Positions 25,072-33,826 are shown, numbered from the stretch's first letter. The stretch: 38,450 nucleotides of DNA from an uncultured Bacilli bacterium (GCA_947623665.1 CANQHJ010000005.1:1-38450); one strand, 5' to 3'. Numbers and translations are program-made. Notes: generated from the sequence alone by a model not told the origin.

Positions 25072-25100
25072 TTGATTATTAAGCCATTTTATGATATAAT
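25072..25100 (+). promoter_or_regulatory. Promoter of the next single-TM protein gene
   Basis: TTGATT (25072-25077), 17-bp spacer, TATAAT (25095-25100) with TGA before it. Confidence 0.75.
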
Positions 25101-25124
25101 TATAATATTGGAGGGGATAAATAA

Positions 25125-25619
25125 ATGGAAGATTTTAAAGGATTTAAAATTAGTGAAAAAGATTTTGAAAATCAAAAAAAAGTTATAGATCAAGCAGAAG
25201 CCATAAGAGAGGCTGAAAAAAGAGCATATTCTGCTATGCAAAATGATACTACCTCAAAAGAAGACAGTTCTAAAACAACAGATGGAAAAAAGAAAATTTC
25301 AATAAAAAATCTTTTTTTCGGCGCAGGATTAGTTGCTGTTCTTGCTACAGGATCAGTTGCAATCAATAAAGGACTAGATTATGCAGTGGGTCAAGAAATA
25401 GAAGTTAATAAAACTAATGAATCTTTAGCAGAAGATTATCGTAATGGTAATGATAATGTTAAGTATGACCCAGAAACAGGTATGTATGTAAAAGAAGATA
25501 AAAAAGACAACTTAGACTTTTTAGGATATAATTCCAATGGTGAAGAAGTATATTTAGACTATGAAGGAAATGAAGTTAGAGTTATTAACAATAATAATGA
25601 AACGAATAAAGTAAAGTAA
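25125..25619 (+). CDS. Single-TM protein of unknown function
   Basis: 164 aa, not recognised. Charged helical N-terminus (1-40), a Ser/Thr/Lys linker, one TM helix (about 65-82, L-F-F-G-A-G-L-V-A-V-L-A-T-G), then an Asp/Asn/Tyr-rich tail with short Y-D-P-E-T-G-M-Y-V and Y-N-S-N-G-E-E-V-Y-L-D segments that look like repeated short beta hairpins. Topology (N in, C out) is inferred from Lys residues before the helix. GGAGGGGAT site before the ATG; own promoter and terminator. Confidence 0.75.
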   Translation: MEDFKGFKISEKDFENQKKVIDQAEAIREAEKRAYSAMQNDTTSKEDSSKTTDGKKKISIKNLFFGAGLVAVLATGSVAINKGLDYAVGQEIEVNKTNESLAEDYRNGNDNVKYDPETGMYVKEDKKDNLDFLGYNSNGEEVYLDYEGNEVRVINNNNETNKVK

Positions 25620-25651
25620 TTAACCATTAAACTATAGAAATAGTAAAAATT

Positions 25652-25677
25652 AAAAAGTATCTAAAAGATACTTTTTT
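25652..25677 (+). terminator. Intrinsic terminator
   Basis: Perfect 11-bp stem (25652-25662 with 25666-25676), AAA loop, T run. Confidence 0.9.
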
Positions 25678-25708
25678 GACTTTACTAAAATATATTAATA
25701 ATTTTATA

Positions 25709-25738
25709 TTGGAAAATTTATATTTTTTATAATATAAT
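25709..25738 (+). promoter_or_regulatory. Promoter of the small unknown gene
   Basis: TTGGAA (25709-25714), 18-bp spacer, TATAAT (25733-25738); a second overlapping TATAAT lies at 25728-25733. Confidence 0.55.
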
Positions 25739-25748
25739 ATTTTATAAG

Positions 25749-26009
25749 ATGGGGGTGTTTCTACTGGAAAAGATAGATAAAATAAAAAAAGAATTAAAGA
25801 AAAATAATGTAGTTAAATTTAAACTTTATAGCTTAGAATATATAATTGAAATAAATATTTTTGGATTATGTATATCACCCATAACCAGCAACAACAAAAT
25901 ATATTATGAAAACCTAAGCAAAATGTTTGAAGAATATAAAGTTTATAACGAAAGTCTAATAGATAATATTGACAAAATAATTATTTTAGATGATATTGAA
26001 TATTTATAA
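25749..26009 (+). CDS. Small protein of unknown function, uncertain start
   Basis: Up to 86 aa; not recognised. A Lys-rich first helix (K-I-D-K-I-K-K-E-L-K-K-N-N) is followed by strand-like segments (V-V-K-F-K-L-Y-S-L-E-Y-I-I-E-I) and an acidic end. The start is unusual: the transcript from the promoter just upstream would begin near 25745, so the ATG at 25749 and GTG at 25755 would be almost leaderless, and the only Shine-Dalgarno, GGGGGTG (25751-25757), overlaps them. That site is correctly spaced for the in-frame CTG at 25764, which would give an 81-residue protein. The longest frame is listed here. Confidence 0.6.
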   Translation: MGVFLLEKIDKIKKELKKNNVVKFKLYSLEYIIEINIFGLCISPITSNNKIYYENLSKMFEEYKVYNESLIDNIDKIIILDDIEYL

Positions 26010-26091
26010 TAATAAATCTATAAAATAATTTAACTAGTAAATTAAAAGAATTAACAAACATATTTCGACATATAATTACTTAGGTGATTAT

Positions 26092-26793
26092 ATGTTTTTT
26101 CAAGTTTTTAATATTTTAAAAAATTTCTTTGGATTTACTGCATCATATTCTAATCAAGTATTTCCAGACCCTCTATCTTTAGAAGAAGAACAAGAATGTA
26201 TAAAAAAAGCTTCTATGGGAGATAAAATTGCTCGCAATAAATTAATTGAACATAATTTAAGATTAGTTGCTCACATAGTAAAAAAATATGAAAGTAAATA
26301 TGTAGATCAAGATGATTTAATAAGTATTGGTACAATAGGATTAATCAAAGGAATAGATTCATTTTCCAATAAAAAAGGAACAAAGATTACAACATATTGT
26401 GCTAGATGTATAGAAAATGAAATACTAATGTACTTTAGAAGTAATAATAAATTTAATAAAAATATTTCTATTAATGAATCAATTGGATTTGATAAAGATG
26501 GAAATGAAATATCTATATTGGATATATTAAAAGTGCCATCTCCAGATTTCATAGAAAAAATTTCTTTAAAAGAAGATATTTCCTTATTAAATAAATATAT
26601 GAAAATACTTTCTCCAAGAGAAAAAGAAATACTAATAAGACGTTATGGTCTTAATCAAAAAAGTGAACAAACACAAAAAGTAATAGCAAAAGAGTTAAAT
26701 ATATCAAGAAGTTATGTATCTAGAATAGAAAAACGTGCTCTAACCAAAATATTAAGAGAATTTATAAAAAACAATAATTATTCATCAGAATAA
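26092..26793 (+). CDS. sigK: Sporulation-type sigma factor, pro-sigma-K-like
   Basis: 233 aa. Regions 2 and 4 match sigma-K/sigma-E closely: R-N-K-L-I-E-H-N-L-R-L-V-A-H-I-V-K-K-Y, D-D-L-I-S-I-G-T-I-G-L-I-K-G-I, C-A-R-C-I-E-N-E-I-L-M, and S-R-S-Y-V-S-R-I-E-K-R-A-L. The segment F-P-D-P-L-S corresponds to the start of mature sigma-K (F-P-Q-P-L-S). Before it lies a hydrophobic 20-residue leader (V-F-N-I-L-K-N-F-F-G-F) like the pro-sequence that tethers B. subtilis pro-sigma-K to membrane. The gene is in one piece, not split by a skin element. AGGTGAT site before the ATG. No other spo gene is recognised nearby. Sigma-E-like identity is possible. Confidence 0.85.
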   Translation: MFFQVFNILKNFFGFTASYSNQVFPDPLSLEEEQECIKKASMGDKIARNKLIEHNLRLVAHIVKKYESKYVDQDDLISIGTIGLIKGIDSFSNKKGTKITTYCARCIENEILMYFRSNNKFNKNISINESIGFDKDGNEISILDILKVPSPDFIEKISLKEDISLLNKYMKILSPREKEILIRRYGLNQKSEQTQKVIAKELNISRSYVSRIEKRALTKILREFIKNNNYSSE

Positions 26794-26807
26794 TAAAAAT
26801 GAAAATC

Positions 26808-26836
26808 TTTACTTATTCATGAAAAAAAAGTATAAT
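26808..26836 (+). promoter_or_regulatory. Promoter of the deacetylase-yqeG-yqeH-dnaG-rpoD-trmK unit
   Basis: TTTACT (26808-26813), 17-bp spacer, TATAAT (26831-26836), 22 nt before the ATG. It may drive the whole downstream block, since no terminator is seen until past 33362. Confidence 0.65.
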
Positions 26837-26858
26837 ATAGAATGAGTGGAGAGAAGAT

Positions 26859-28328
26859 ATGGTAAAGAAAAAAAGAAGTAGTACTGATGAATTTTACGAA
26901 AAAGAACTAGAAAGATTAAAAAAGAAACATGAACAAGAAAAAAAATTTGAAAAATTTTGGCTTATTTGTATTCCGACTTTATGCATAATTCTGCTTATAT
27001 TACTTGCTGTATTACTTTTTTTACCAAACATTAATTTGAAAGGAAGCAAACAAGTTATAGTAGAATACGGAAAAACGTATAAAGAAAAAGGATATACTGC
27101 ATCTTATTTTAGTCATAATCTAACAAAAAAAGTCAAAGTATCTGGTAAAGTAAACAATAAAAAAATAGGTAAATATAAAATTACTTATAAAGTTAGTAAT
27201 GGATTTATTACCACTAAAAAAACTAGAACTGTTATAGTTGCCGATACTAAAAGACCAAAAATTTCTTTGTTTGGAGATAAAAAATTATATGTATGTCCAA
27301 ATAAAGAATATAAAGAGCTAGGATTTAGAGTAAGTGATAATTATGATGAAAATCTAACAAAAAAAGTAAAGGTAAGAAAATATTCTGATAAAGTTATTTA
27401 TACCGTTAGAGATAACTCTCATAATTTTACTAAAGTAACTAGAAAATTAATTTATAAAGATATAGAAAAACCAGAGATAAAACTTAATGGTGGAGATATA
27501 GTGTACTCTTTTGTTGGAGAGGAATATAAAGATCCAGGTTATGAGGTAATAGATAATTGTGATAGCAATTTATCAAAAAAAGTAGAAGTAATAGGAAATG
27601 TAGATACTAATACTGCAGGTACTTATAAAATTAAATATAAAGTTAAAGATGCTGCTTTGAATGAAACAGAAAAAGAAAGAACTGTAATAGTATCAGAACA
27701 TGGACAAAATGGAACAATCTATTTAACATTTGATGATGGTCCAAGAGATGGTACTACTAACATTATTTTAGATATTCTAAGAGATAATGGAGTTAAAGCA
27801 ACTTTCTTTATTACTAATTATGGACCAGACGAACTAGTAAAAAGAGAATTTGATGAAGGACATACTGTTGCTCTTCATACAGCTTCTCATAATTATTCCA
27901 CAGTATATGCATCAGTTGATGACTACTTTAGAGATTTAGAAGCCGTTAAACAAAGAGCAGATAGAATTACAGGAGAAGATACAAAGATAATTAGATTTCC
28001 AGGAGGATCAAGTAATACTATAAGCCGTAGATATTCTAAAGGATTAATGTCCACCTTAACAGATGAAGTAGTAAAAAGAGGTTTCCATTATTTTGACTGG
28101 AACATATATAGTGGAGATGCCGGAGAGTTACATGATGCTTCAGCAGTTGCTAATAACGTAACTAGACAACTTAGAAAAGATAGAGTAAATATGATATTAA
28201 TGCATGATATAAAATCTCATACAAGAGATGCACTAGATAAAATTATCAAATTTGGAAAAGATAATGGATATATTTTTGATAAAATAACTATGTCAACAGA
28301 AATGATGAAACAAAAAGTTAATAATTAG
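26859..28328 (+). CDS. Membrane-anchored polysaccharide (peptidoglycan) deacetylase
   Basis: 489 aa. A charged N-terminal coiled segment (10-32) and one TM helix (about 36-57) are followed by three Ig-like DUF5011-type domains (58-275), each with the pattern Y-K-[ED]-x-G-[YF] and ending in Y-K-V-x-x. A CE4 NodB domain completes it (285-485) with all five motifs: T-F-D-D-G-P, H-T-A-S-H, R-F-P-G-G, D-W-N, and M-H-D. The catalytic Asp pair and metal-binding His residues are present, so it should be active, removing acetyl groups from GlcNAc (PgdA-like) and giving lysozyme resistance. GGAGAGAAG site before the ATG. yqeG begins 8 nt after the stop. Confidence 0.92.
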   Translation: MVKKKRSSTDEFYEKELERLKKKHEQEKKFEKFWLICIPTLCIILLILLAVLLFLPNINLKGSKQVIVEYGKTYKEKGYTASYFSHNLTKKVKVSGKVNNKKIGKYKITYKVSNGFITTKKTRTVIVADTKRPKISLFGDKKLYVCPNKEYKELGFRVSDNYDENLTKKVKVRKYSDKVIYTVRDNSHNFTKVTRKLIYKDIEKPEIKLNGGDIVYSFVGEEYKDPGYEVIDNCDSNLSKKVEVIGNVDTNTAGTYKIKYKVKDAALNETEKERTVIVSEHGQNGTIYLTFDDGPRDGTTNIILDILRDNGVKATFFITNYGPDELVKREFDEGHTVALHTASHNYSTVYASVDDYFRDLEAVKQRADRITGEDTKIIRFPGGSSNTISRRYSKGLMSTLTDEVVKRGFHYFDWNIYSGDAGELHDASAVANNVTRQLRKDRVNMILMHDIKSHTRDALDKIIKFGKDNGYIFDKITMSTEMMKQKVNN

Positions 28329-28336
28329 GAGGAATT

Positions 28337-28849
28337 ATGCTAATACCAGATATGTATAAAAAGACAATTTTTGATATTAACTATGATTTATTAAAAGAAA
28401 AAGGTATTACATGTTTAATATTTGATCTTGACAATACACTTGCTTTAATAGATGAAAAAGAATGTCCAGAAAAAGTAAAAATATTAATAGAAGAATTAAA
28501 AAAAGATTTTAAAGTCTTAATAATATCTAATAATTATAAATCTAGATTAAAACCATTCGAAGAAGCTTTAGGTATTGATTCTGTTAGTTTTGCCTTAAAA
28601 CCTTTAACTAAAGGATTAAGACAAGTAATAAAAAAATATCATTTAAAAAAATCAGAAATGGTTATGATAGGAGATCAAATACCAACCGATATACTATCAG
28701 GTAAAAGATTTAAAATAATGACTATCTTAGTTGAACCACTCGCTGTAAAAGATTTAAAAATAACAAATCTAAATCGTTTTATTGAAAGAAGATTAATAAA
28801 AAAGTATGAGAAAAAAGGACTCTTCCAAAAAGGAGATTATTATGAATAG
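28337..28849 (+). CDS. yqeG: YqeG family HAD-type phosphatase
   Basis: 170 aa, typical length. HAD motif I D-L-D-N-T-L (about 32-37), motif II S-N-N-Y-K, motif III Lys in F-A-L-K-P, and a G-D-Q-I-P-T-D-I motif IV. Family members are HAD IIIA phosphatases of unsettled substrate, almost always next to yqeH as here. An AGGAGG site precedes the ATG. Its last 8 nt overlap the yqeH start codon. Confidence 0.93.
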   Translation: MLIPDMYKKTIFDINYDLLKEKGITCLIFDLDNTLALIDEKECPEKVKILIEELKKDFKVLIISNNYKSRLKPFEEALGIDSVSFALKPLTKGLRQVIKKYHLKKSEMVMIGDQIPTDILSGKRFKIMTILVEPLAVKDLKITNLNRFIERRLIKKYEKKGLFQKGDYYE

Positions 28850-29846
28850 TAAAAAATGTAAAGGTTGTGGAGTAGAACTTCAAGATAATAATATGCTACA
28901 ACCTGGATATGTAACAGACTTAAACCAAGACTTTTGTAGAAGATGTTTTCGTCTTAAAAATTATGGAGACTATCAAGTAGTAGTAAAAAAGACAGAAGAA
29001 TATATAGAAATATTAAAAAGTGTAGGAAAGACAAAAGACTTAGTAGTCTATGTAACAGACCTTTTAAACTTAGAAGAAGATATTTCTAAAATTAGAGAAT
29101 ATATACCAAATAAAATGATTTTGGTATTAAATAAAAAAGATGTTTTACCAAAATCAATAAAAGAAGAAAAATTTATTGAATACTTTAAAGAACAAAATAT
29201 ATCATTTGAAGATATTATAGTTATATCAGTAGAAAAGAATTATAATATTAATCATTTGATAAATAGAATAAAATTTCTTCAAACAAGTAAAAAAGTATAT
29301 GTAGTAGGAAGAACTAATGCAGGTAAATCAACACTTATTAATAAACTTTTAAATATATATGAAAAAGATGATGAACAACTTACAATTTCTCCTCTTCCTG
29401 CAACAACTCTAAATACAGTATCTATTGAATTAAATGAATATTTAACTATAATAGATACTCCAGGATTTGTAGATAAATCATCAGTTACTAATTATGTAGA
29501 TAAAAATATGTTAAAGAAGATTATGGCTAAAAAAGAAATTAAACCTCGTACTTACCAATTAAGACGTGGACAAGCTATAGTAATTGAAGATATAGTTAGG
29601 ATTGATTACATAGAAGGAGAGAAAAATAGTTTTACTGTATTTGTATCTAATGATTTAAAAATAAAAAGATTATTTAATAGTAAAAATCCATCTCTTACTA
29701 ACTTGACAAGACATGTATATGATGTAAAATATCATGAAGATTTAGTAATAGATGGACTAGGTTTTATTAAAATTGCAAATAAAGGTAAAATAAATGTTTA
29801 TATAGATCAAAATATTAAAACTTTTTTAAGAAGTTCAATAATATAA
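28842..29846 (+). CDS. yqeH: YqeH circularly permuted ribosome-assembly GTPase
   Basis: 334 aa. N-terminal zinc finger (C-K-G-C-G ... C-R-R-C) followed by the G motifs in permuted order: G4 N-K-K-D, G5-like S-V-E-K, then G1 G-R-T-N-A-G-K-S-T, G2 region and G3 D-T-P-G. The C-terminal RNA-binding domain follows. Needed for 30S assembly in B. subtilis. The ATG at 28842 was chosen for its AAGGAG site and overlap with yqeG; the in-frame extension upstream to 28806 lacks a ribosome site. Followed by dnaG after 22 nt. Confidence 0.95.
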   Translation: MNSKKCKGCGVELQDNNMLQPGYVTDLNQDFCRRCFRLKNYGDYQVVVKKTEEYIEILKSVGKTKDLVVYVTDLLNLEEDISKIREYIPNKMILVLNKKDVLPKSIKEEKFIEYFKEQNISFEDIIVISVEKNYNINHLINRIKFLQTSKKVYVVGRTNAGKSTLINKLLNIYEKDDEQLTISPLPATTLNTVSIELNEYLTIIDTPGFVDKSSVTNYVDKNMLKKIMAKKEIKPRTYQLRRGQAIVIEDIVRIDYIEGEKNSFTVFVSNDLKIKRLFNSKNPSLTNLTRHVYDVKYHEDLVIDGLGFIKIANKGKINVYIDQNIKTFLRSSII

Positions 29847-29868
29847 ATTTAATTTAAGGAGGGATTTG

Positions 29869-31596
29869 ATGGAAAACCAAGATACTGTTGCACTAGTTCG
29901 TAGTAAGACAGATATAGTTGATGTAGTTGGTAAAAGAATCCCTTTAATTGCAAGAGGGAAAAATTATTTTGGAATTTGTCCATTCCATGATGATGATAAT
30001 CCCTCTTTATGTGTCTCACGTGAAAAACAAATATATACTTGCTTTTCTTGCCATGCAACAGGAAACGTTTTTACTTTCATAATGAATTACGAACATAAAG
30101 ATTTCTATGATGCCCTAAAATATTTAGCTGATGAAGTAGGAGTAGAAGTAAAGGGTAGAAAAAAGAAAACAACTACAAACACTAAATATGCAAAATATTA
30201 TTCTTGTTATGAATTTTGTGAAGGATATTTTCAAAATAATTTACACACAAAAGTAGGAAAACTTGCCAGAGATTATTTAAAAAAACGTAATATAGATGAT
30301 AAAGTTATTAAAGAGTTTAAAATAGGTCTTTCCTTAGAAGATGATAATGATTTAACTAATTTACTTACTAAAAAGGGATATGATCTTGCAGATCTTAATA
30401 GTTGGGGACTGTCTACAAATAATTACGATATATATAAAGATAGAATCATGTTTCCACTATTTGATCTTTCAGGCTCTCCTGTTGGTTTTAGTGGAAGAAT
30501 ATATAAAGATATAAATCAAAATAAATATTTAAATACAAGAGAGACTGTAGTATTTAAAAAAGGACAAATTTTATATAACTATCATAAAGCCGTAGAAGAA
30601 TGTAGAAAAACTCATTCGATTATTATAATGGAAGGTTTTATGGATGTCATAAGAGCCTGGACTGTTGGAATTAAAAATACAGTTGCACTTATGGGAACTG
30701 CACTAACAGCAGATCAAATTAAATTAATAAAAAGACTTTCAAATCAAGTTATATTATGTTTAGATGGAGATAATCCAGGTAAAAAGGCAACTCTAATAAA
30801 TGGAGAGTTAATGCTAAAAGAAAAAATAGAAGTAAAAGTAGTAACTATACCAGATAATGATGATCCTGATAGTTATATAGAAAAAAACGGTAAAGAAAGT
30901 TTTGAAAGATTACTAGAAAACGCATTATTATTTTCAGATTATAAAATGAATTATTTAAAACAAAATACTAATTTTAAAAGTATAGAAGAAAAAACAGAAT
31001 ATATAAATGAAGTATTAAAAGAAATTAGCAAATTAGATGATGAGATTAGAATAGAAATAATGTTAAAAAAACTTGCAAAAGATGCCGAAATAGGGTATAA
31101 TACCCTAGAAAAAAGGTTTAGGAAGTTAAAAACTGTAAATAAAGAACAAGTTATAAAAATGCAGAACAAACCTATAAAACGTAAAAATAAATATCAAAAA
31201 GCAATAGAACAATTAATTTATTCCATGATTACAAATGGAGAAAACATCCATCAAGTAGAAGAAGCAAAATTAATTTTCCCAGAAGAAAAAACTAGACTTT
31301 TAATAAATGAAATAAATTATTACTATAGAAAATATGGTAATATTAATATTGCAGATTTTTATTCTTACGTAATAGATAAAAAAGAGTTAGTAGAAATTCT
31401 AAATAACATTTTAGCATGTAATTATCAAGATGATATAGGAGAAGAAGAGTTGCAAGAATATTTTGAAGTAATTCGTGAAAATAGTATGAATTTAGAAATC
31501 AAAAGATTGCAAAAAAAAATAGAAGAAGAACCTGATCCGATAGAACAAGCTAAAATATGTGAAAGAATTAGGAAACTACGAATAGGAGAGTTATAA
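29869..31596 (+). CDS. dnaG: DNA primase DnaG
   Basis: 575 aa. It makes RNA primers for replication. CHC2 zinc-binding domain (C-P-F-H ... C-F-S-C near residues 38-63), core domain with F-x-G-R-I-Y and K-Y-L-N-T, TOPRIM signature I-M-E-G-F-M-D-V and L-C-L-D-G-D-N-P-G, and a C-terminal helicase-binding region. Length is slightly short but normal for low-GC Firmicutes. Start is ATG 29869 with AAGGAGGG upstream, not the TTG three bases earlier. Followed by rpoD after 3 nt, the conserved macromolecular-synthesis arrangement. Confidence 0.97.
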   Translation: MENQDTVALVRSKTDIVDVVGKRIPLIARGKNYFGICPFHDDDNPSLCVSREKQIYTCFSCHATGNVFTFIMNYEHKDFYDALKYLADEVGVEVKGRKKKTTTNTKYAKYYSCYEFCEGYFQNNLHTKVGKLARDYLKKRNIDDKVIKEFKIGLSLEDDNDLTNLLTKKGYDLADLNSWGLSTNNYDIYKDRIMFPLFDLSGSPVGFSGRIYKDINQNKYLNTRETVVFKKGQILYNYHKAVEECRKTHSIIIMEGFMDVIRAWTVGIKNTVALMGTALTADQIKLIKRLSNQVILCLDGDNPGKKATLINGELMLKEKIEVKVVTIPDNDDPDSYIEKNGKESFERLLENALLFSDYKMNYLKQNTNFKSIEEKTEYINEVLKEISKLDDEIRIEIMLKKLAKDAEIGYNTLEKRFRKLKTVNKEQVIKMQNKPIKRKNKYQKAIEQLIYSMITNGENIHQVEEAKLIFPEEKTRLLINEINYYYRKYGNINIADFYSYVIDKKELVEILNNILACNYQDDIGEEELQEYFEVIRENSMNLEIKRLQKKIEEEPDPIEQAKICERIRKLRIGEL

Positions 31597-31599
31597 AAA

Positions 31600-32694
31600 A
31601 TGGTTGGAGAGATTAAAACAATAGACGAAAGAAAAAAGAAACTACTTGAAATAGGACAAAAGCAAGGAAACATAACTTATGAACAACTAGCAGAAGAATT
31701 AAAAGGTCTAGAAATAGACAGTGATACTTTAGATGATTTATATAATTACTTCATAAATGAAGGAATAGAAATTGTCTCAGGTGATGAAGAGGCAGATGAA
31801 CCAACAGGAGAAGAGATTACACTTGATGTTAAAGTAGAAGATTTAACATTATCAAAAGATATAAAAATAAATGATCCAGTTAGAATGTATTTAAAAGAAA
31901 TTGGACGTATTAACTTACTTACAAGTGATGAAGAATTCGAATATGCTCGTCTAGCAGTAGAAGGAGATGAAATGGCTAAAAGAGTTTTAGCAGAATCTAA
32001 CCTTCGTTTAGTTGTATCAATTGCTAAACGTTATGTAGGACGTGGAATGTTATTCTTAGATTTAATCCAAGAAGGAAACATTGGTCTTATGAAAGCAGTA
32101 GATAAATTTGATCCAGAAAAAGGATATAAATTCTCTACATATGCAACTTGGTGGATTAGACAAGCAATAACACGTGCAATTGCCGATCAAGCAAGAACTA
32201 TTCGTGTTCCTGTTCATATGGTTGAAACAATAAATAAACTTGCTCGTATTCAAAGACAATTAACTCAAGAATTAAATCGTGAACCAACAGATGAAGAACT
32301 TGCTAAAAAATTAGGAATCACAGTAGATAAAGTAAGAGAGGTTTATAAAATATCTCAAGACCCAGTATCTTTAGAAACACCAATAGGTGAAGAAGATGAT
32401 TCTCATTTAGGAGACTTCGTACCAGATGAGAGAACAATGGGACCAGAAGAATATGCAACAGTTGAAATGCTAAAAGAAGAATTAAGTTGTGTACTTTTAA
32501 CACTTACAGATAGAGAAGCTAAAGTTTTAAGACTTCGTTTTGGTCTAGATGATGGACAATGTAGAACCCTTGAAGAAGTTGGACAAATCTTTGGTGTAAC
32601 AAGAGAAAGAATTCGTCAAATAGAAGCAAAAGCCCTACGTAAATTAAGACATCCATCACGTTCTCGTAAGTTAAAGGATTTCTTAACAGACTAA
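31600..32694 (+). CDS. rpoD: Primary sigma factor RpoD/SigA
   Basis: 364 aa, the Firmicute SigA size. A short region 1.1 (residues 8-50), region 1.2 [11 protein letters not shown], region 2 with [11 protein letters not shown] and [13 protein letters not shown], region 3, and region 4 [18 protein letters not shown]. It recognises the TTGACA/TATAAT promoters seen throughout the window. The ATG follows the dnaG stop by 3 nt with AGGAGAG upstream, and the stop overlaps the trmK start (TAATG). Confidence 0.98.
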   Translation: MVGEIKTIDERKKKLLEIGQKQGNITYEQLAEELKGLEIDSDTLDDLYNYFINEGIEIVSGDEEADEPTGEEITLDVKVEDLTLSKDIKINDPVRMYLKEIGRINLLTSDEEFEYARLAVEGDEMAKRVLAESNLRLVVSIAKRYVGRGMLFLDLIQEGNIGLMKAVDKFDPEKGYKFSTYATWWIRQAITRAIADQARTIRVPVHMVETINKLARIQRQLTQELNREPTDEELAKKLGITVDKVREVYKISQDPVSLETPIGEEDDSHLGDFVPDERTMGPEEYATVEMLKEELSCVLLTLTDREAKVLRLRFGLDDGQCRTLEEVGQIFGVTRERIRQIEAKALRKLRHPSRSRKLKDFLTD

Positions 32695-33362
32695 TGAAAT
32701 TAGGAAGTAGATTATCCTCTGTTGCTTCTTTTGTTCCAAAAGATGCAAAACTATTAGATGTAGGCTGTGATCATGCTAAATTAGATATATATTTGACAGA
32801 AAAAAATCTAGTTTCAAAAGCAGTTGCATCAGATATAAAAGAAGGACCATTAAAAGAAGCAAAAAAAAATATTAAAAGACACAAACTTACAAATGATATA
32901 GAAACAAGACTAGGTGCTGGACTTGATACTTATACAAAAGATTTAGATACAGTAGTAGTATCAGGTCTAGGTGGTAAAAGTATGATGGGAATTTTTAAAT
33001 ACTCAAAGAAAAAACTTAAAACCATAAAAACAATAATTATATCACCCAATAATTATCAAAGTGATATAAAAAAATGTTTAACTCACCTAGGATATTATAT
33101 AAGTGATGAAACATTAGTTAAAGATGGTAAATATATATATCAAGTTATAAAATTAGAAAAAGGATATAAATTCTATACTAAAAAAGATATGTTTTTTGGA
33201 CCTATTCTTTTAACTAAAAAAGATAATATGTTTAAAGAATATTATAAAAGAGAATTAAAGAGTAGAGAAATACTACTTGATATATTACCTAAAAACTATA
33301 GATTAAAAAAATATCAAACTAAACAAGAAATAAAAATGATAAAAAAAGAATTGGATTTTTAA
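32694..33362 (+). CDS. trmK: tRNA (adenine22-N1)-methyltransferase TrmK
   Basis: 222 aa. SAM-dependent methyltransferase with motif I L-L-D-V-G-C-D-H-A-K-L-D (about 19-30; the family has D-I-G-S-D-H-A), an acidic strand V-A-S-D-I-K-E-G-P-L, and V-V-S-G-L-G-G-K-S-M-M, the TrmK/YqfN hallmark. It follows sigA in many Firmicutes, as here with a 1-nt overlap. No partner gene of the DUF34/NIF3 family (yqfO), often next in line, is present. Confidence 0.92.
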   Translation: MKLGSRLSSVASFVPKDAKLLDVGCDHAKLDIYLTEKNLVSKAVASDIKEGPLKEAKKNIKRHKLTNDIETRLGAGLDTYTKDLDTVVVSGLGGKSMMGIFKYSKKKLKTIKTIIISPNNYQSDIKKCLTHLGYYISDETLVKDGKYIYQVIKLEKGYKFYTKKDMFFGPILLTKKDNMFKEYYKRELKSREILLDILPKNYRLKKYQTKQEIKMIKKELDF

Positions 33363-33406
33363 AAGTCTATGATTACTAAAATTAAGAAAGAGAAGTTTTG
33401 TTGAAT

Positions 33407-33595
33407 ATGAAAGAAGAACTAGAGCGTGAGTTAGAAGAATGGTGGAAAGAATATAAGAAAGAAGAAAAAGAAATATTAAAGAATGATGATTTTTTGGGTA
33501 AAGGATTTAATAATCAACACCCTATAAATAAATTAAATAAAAAGTATTGGGATAAGAAAATAGAAATTTTAAAAAAATATCAAGGTAAAAACTAA
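33407..33595 (+). CDS. Small highly charged protein of unknown function
   Basis: 62 aa from ATG 33407 (65 aa from the TTG at 33398; TTG 33401 is better placed after GAGAAG at 33390-33395). The first 28 residues are almost all Glu/Lys/Trp and would form a charged helix. The rest (F-L-G-K-G-F-N-N-Q-H-P-I-N-K-L-N-K-K-Y-W) looks less biased and more like a real protein. Not recognised. It may be the last gene of the trmK operon, 44 nt downstream. Confidence 0.5.
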   Translation: MKEELERELEEWWKEYKKEEKEILKNDDFLGKGFNNQHPINKLNKKYWDKKIEILKKYQGKN

Positions 33596-33641
33596 ATGTA
33601 ACTGTTATATTTTGATATTTAAAAAAATCGTATATAAGTCT

Positions 33642-33730
33642 TTAAGTAACAAAAATTAGTTAACGACTTGTTAATGAATGCCTTTTATGTTATAATGTAT
33701 CTATCAAGCAAATTTGAATACAATAAAAAA
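33642..33730 (+). repeat. Direct repeat copy 1: sRNA promoter and 5' segment
   Basis: About 89 bp, near-identical to 33984-34070. It runs from TTAAG through the -35, -10 and first 28 transcribed bases, ending in the A-run at 33725-33730. Sequence diverges sharply right after the A-run. Confidence 0.9.
33660..33696 (+). promoter_or_regulatory. Strong promoter of small RNA 1, with inverted repeat over the -35
   Basis: TTGTTA (33668-33673), 17-bp spacer, TGT-TATAAT (33691-33696). TTAAC-N5-GTTAA at 33660-33674 overlaps the -35, a likely regulator site kept in copy 2. Confidence 0.8.
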
Positions 33731-33768
33731 GGGAAATACTTAAACACTCTAATGTTGAGTACTTACCC
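33725..33768 (-). terminator. Predicted terminator of the minus-strand toxin mRNA
   Basis: Read on the minus strand, the stem GGGTAAGTACT / AGTATTTCCC (33758-33768 with 33731-33740, one bulge and one mismatch, plus an inner AACA/TGTT stem) is followed by TTTTTT (33730-33725). It gives the toxin transcript a defined 3' end inside small RNA 1. Confidence 0.6.
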
Positions 33769-33777
33769 AATTGGTTT

Positions 33778-33816
33778 GCACTTAATCTAAGAGTAGATTG
33801 AGTGCTTTGTCTTTTT
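33778..33816 (+). terminator. Terminator of small RNA 1
   Basis: 12-bp stem with one G-T pair, AGAG loop, then a T-rich tract containing T5. Confidence 0.85.
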
Positions 33817-33826
33817 ATAATCCATA

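Larger units (their letters stand above)
33703..33816 (+). ncRNA. Small RNA 1, candidate antitoxin RNA
   Basis: About 114 nt from the predicted start to the terminator. No ORF with a ribosome site is present. It begins with a hairpin CAAG-CAAA-TTTG (33705-33716), then an A-rich single strand and a hairpin 33731-33768 (GGGAAATACT against AGTACTTACCC). It ends in a terminator, 12-bp stem 33778-33789 with 33794-33805, then a T-rich tail. The same 5' hairpin occurs in small RNA 2 as CAAG-GAAA-CTTG, a C-to-T change that keeps pairing (G-C to G-U). Its 3' three quarters would be antisense to the 3' UTR of the opposing hydrophobic peptide gene, with about 92 nt of overlap, as in the B. subtilis txpA/RatA and bsrG/SR4 type I systems. 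Function is inferred. Confidence 0.7.

Noticed and set aside
26069-26076. Sigma-E/K-type -10 (CATATAAT) upstream of the sigma-K-like gene
   Set aside because: No matching sigma-E -35 at the right distance; the same bases contain a plain TATAAT, so vegetative transcription is equally likely.
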